From positions 1 through 41,531 of the forward strand of contig PUMJ01000080.1 of assembly GCA_003551305.1 (NCBI GenBank): 41,531 nucleotides of DNA, written 5' to 3'. This document shows positions 40,654 through 41,531 of the stretch, piece after piece; positions within the stretch are counted from its first letter, which is position 1, and each line of letters opens with the position of its first letter. The stretch comes from Candidatus Brocadiaceae bacterium. GTDB lineage: Bacteria; Planctomycetota; Brocadiia; SM23-32. The notes under the pieces are model-generated. The model was not told the DNA's origin, made no database searches, and saw nothing but the letters and a program-made list of their open reading frames with translations. Made by a program: the position numbers and the translations under genes.

Positions 40654-41531
40654 CTATCGAGTAATGCGAACGACGAAGTAGCGACCGCCCCGGAAAGGAT
40701 CCGGGTAGAAGGAGCCGCCGCCTCGCTTGTTGACGACTTCGAAATAGTACATCTCGTCGAACAGGGGGTCAAGGTGCTCCGCCGGTATCACGGCCGAATA
40801 GGCGCTGTCGCCGGTCTTGCGCATCGCCCTCGTGCGGAACTCGGCGTTCTGGTCCACGGTCCGGTAGTGGAGTCGCACCTCGGCGACCTCCCCGTCCGCC
40901 CCGCTCTGGAGGGTCACCGTTAGGCGCAGGGGTTCGCGCGCGCAGTGCCGCTGCACGGGGTCGTGGGCCGCAATGGACGGCCCGCGGGCCTCGCGCCCGA
41001 CTGAGAGCTCGGGCAGCGGGGCGGGCTGGCGGTCCAGCGGCCGAACCGTCAGAACGCTGAGCAGCCACTTCGCTCCGGCTTCGGGCACGAACCCGATGGT
41101 CAGCCTCCCGTCGCGCGCCTCGGCCCTCACGGTCCGGTCAACGATGCGGCCGGCAGGCAGGTCCAGGTTGCGGACGATCTTCTCGCCGCCGACACGCACG
41201 GACATCCTGCCGCACTCGCCGGCCAGCCCTGTCGCCTCGCCGAGGCCGAATGTCAGCTCGTAGGCCCCGTCCGGCACATCCAGACGGAGCGTCGCGGGCT
41301 CCCGGCCCGCGATGTAGTCGCGCTGGAGGAACAGCGTCGGGTAGTCGCGCAACTGCGGCTCCTCGCTGTTTGTCACGGCGCGGCCGGCGGTCGGATGGAT
41401 GTGGTCGCGGCCCGCGACCTCGAGGCGGCCCTTCGCGGTCCAGCCCCAGCCCCGGTCGGGGTCGTAGTCGTCCTCGGGGGCCAGCCGTTCGAAGCGTGGT
41501 TCGACCAGGTCGGCATCCGACGCCGGCCGTC
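40654..41531 (-). CDS. Beta-sandwich protein, 5' end outside window (likely carbohydrate-active)
   Basis: The frame is open to the right edge with no stop, so the N-terminus lies beyond 41531; a GTG at 41376 in frame is not the start, as the preceding ~50 codons also look coding. The visible ~290 residues begin with PRFERLAPEDDYDPDRGWGW, a beta-sandwich lead seen before galactose-binding-like or malectin-like domains, and a jelly roll (LRLDVPDGAYELTFGLGEA) follows. The C-terminal ~110 residues (LRLTVTLQSGADGEVAEVRLHYRT) look like an Ig-like domain. The full protein could be a lyase, esterase or glycosidase; only the accessory part is here. It leads the operon with the MocA-type oxidoreductase. 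Confidence 0.6.
   Translation of the reverse strand, partial: RPASDADLVEPRFERLAPEDDYDPDRGWGWTAKGRLEVAGRDHIHPTAGRAVTNSEEPQLRDYPTLFLQRDYIAGREPATLRLDVPDGAYELTFGLGEATGLAGECGRMSVRVGGEKIVRNLDLPAGRIVDRTVRAEARDGRLTIGFVPEAGAKWLLSVLTVRPLDRQPAPLPELSVGREARGPSIAAHDPVQRHCAREPLRLTVTLQSGADGEVAEVRLHYRTVDQNAEFRTRAMRKTGDSAYSAVIPAEHLDPLFDEMYYFEVVNKRGGGSFYPDPFRGGRYFVVRITR

Noticed and set aside
40654-41376. A complete gene beginning with the GTG at 41376
   Set aside because: The frame stays open and coding-like to the window edge, so the true start is beyond it.

Overview
The window is a very GC-rich, gene-dense bacterial chromosome segment with short intergenic gaps, many start/stop overlaps, and no rRNA, tRNA, CRISPR or insertion sequence that I could find. 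Gene content suggests a Gram-negative, polysaccharide-degrading bacterium of the Planctomycetota or a related lineage (PVC, Hydrogenedentota and Sumerlaeota are alternatives). The clues are a complete type II secretion system (T2SS), a major pseudopilin with the A/FTLVE processing site, large secreted GH2-like and heparinase II/III-like enzymes, a Gfo/Idh/MocA oxidoreductase, a baeRF-type protein and a thioredoxin fused to a lipoprotein-carrier-like domain. The assignment rests on gene style only; no marker gene fixes it.

Left part (1-8.8 kb). The 3' end of clpB overlaps a nitrilase-family amidohydrolase. On the minus strand follow (in transcription order from 6211) a deoxyhypusine-synthase-like gene, dtd, a lipoprotein amidase, a secreted TlpA-type thioredoxin fusion, a frameshifted HIT gene and trxB. 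A sigma-54 response regulator diverges from this group at 6328, and a HAD-like gene with an unknown C-terminal half lies opposite it.

Middle part (9-22.4 kb). An ECF sigma factor, a zinc-binding anti-sigma factor and a Spy/CnrX-like membrane-anchored protein form a compact operon, followed by another small secreted protein. Then comes the T2SS operon gspE-F-G-H-I-J-K-L-M-C-D, with most adjacent genes overlapping by 1-26 bases. The prepilin peptidase is not in the window. GspL looks like a PilM-PilN fusion, and the GspC-like protein is short, lacks a PDZ domain and ends in an acidic tail with a 39-bp tandem duplication.

Right part (22.5-41.5 kb). An MFS transporter diverges from a 1540-residue secreted GH2-like enzyme, which is followed by a secreted heparinase II/III-like lyase; both are plausible T2SS cargo. 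On the minus strand from 34575 lies the most unusual locus: a single protein joining a CooT-type nickel-binding domain to an FmdE domain, followed by a lipoprotein solute receptor and two Dpp/Nik-type permeases but no ATPase genes. A PmtA-like methyltransferase diverges from it, then a baeRF family 3 protein, a 611-bp gene-poor gap, a six-hairpin glycosidase, a MocA-type oxidoreductase and a truncated beta-sandwich protein at the right edge.

Functions are assigned from motifs and family resemblance read by eye; no database search was run. Promoters and terminators are pattern matches only.
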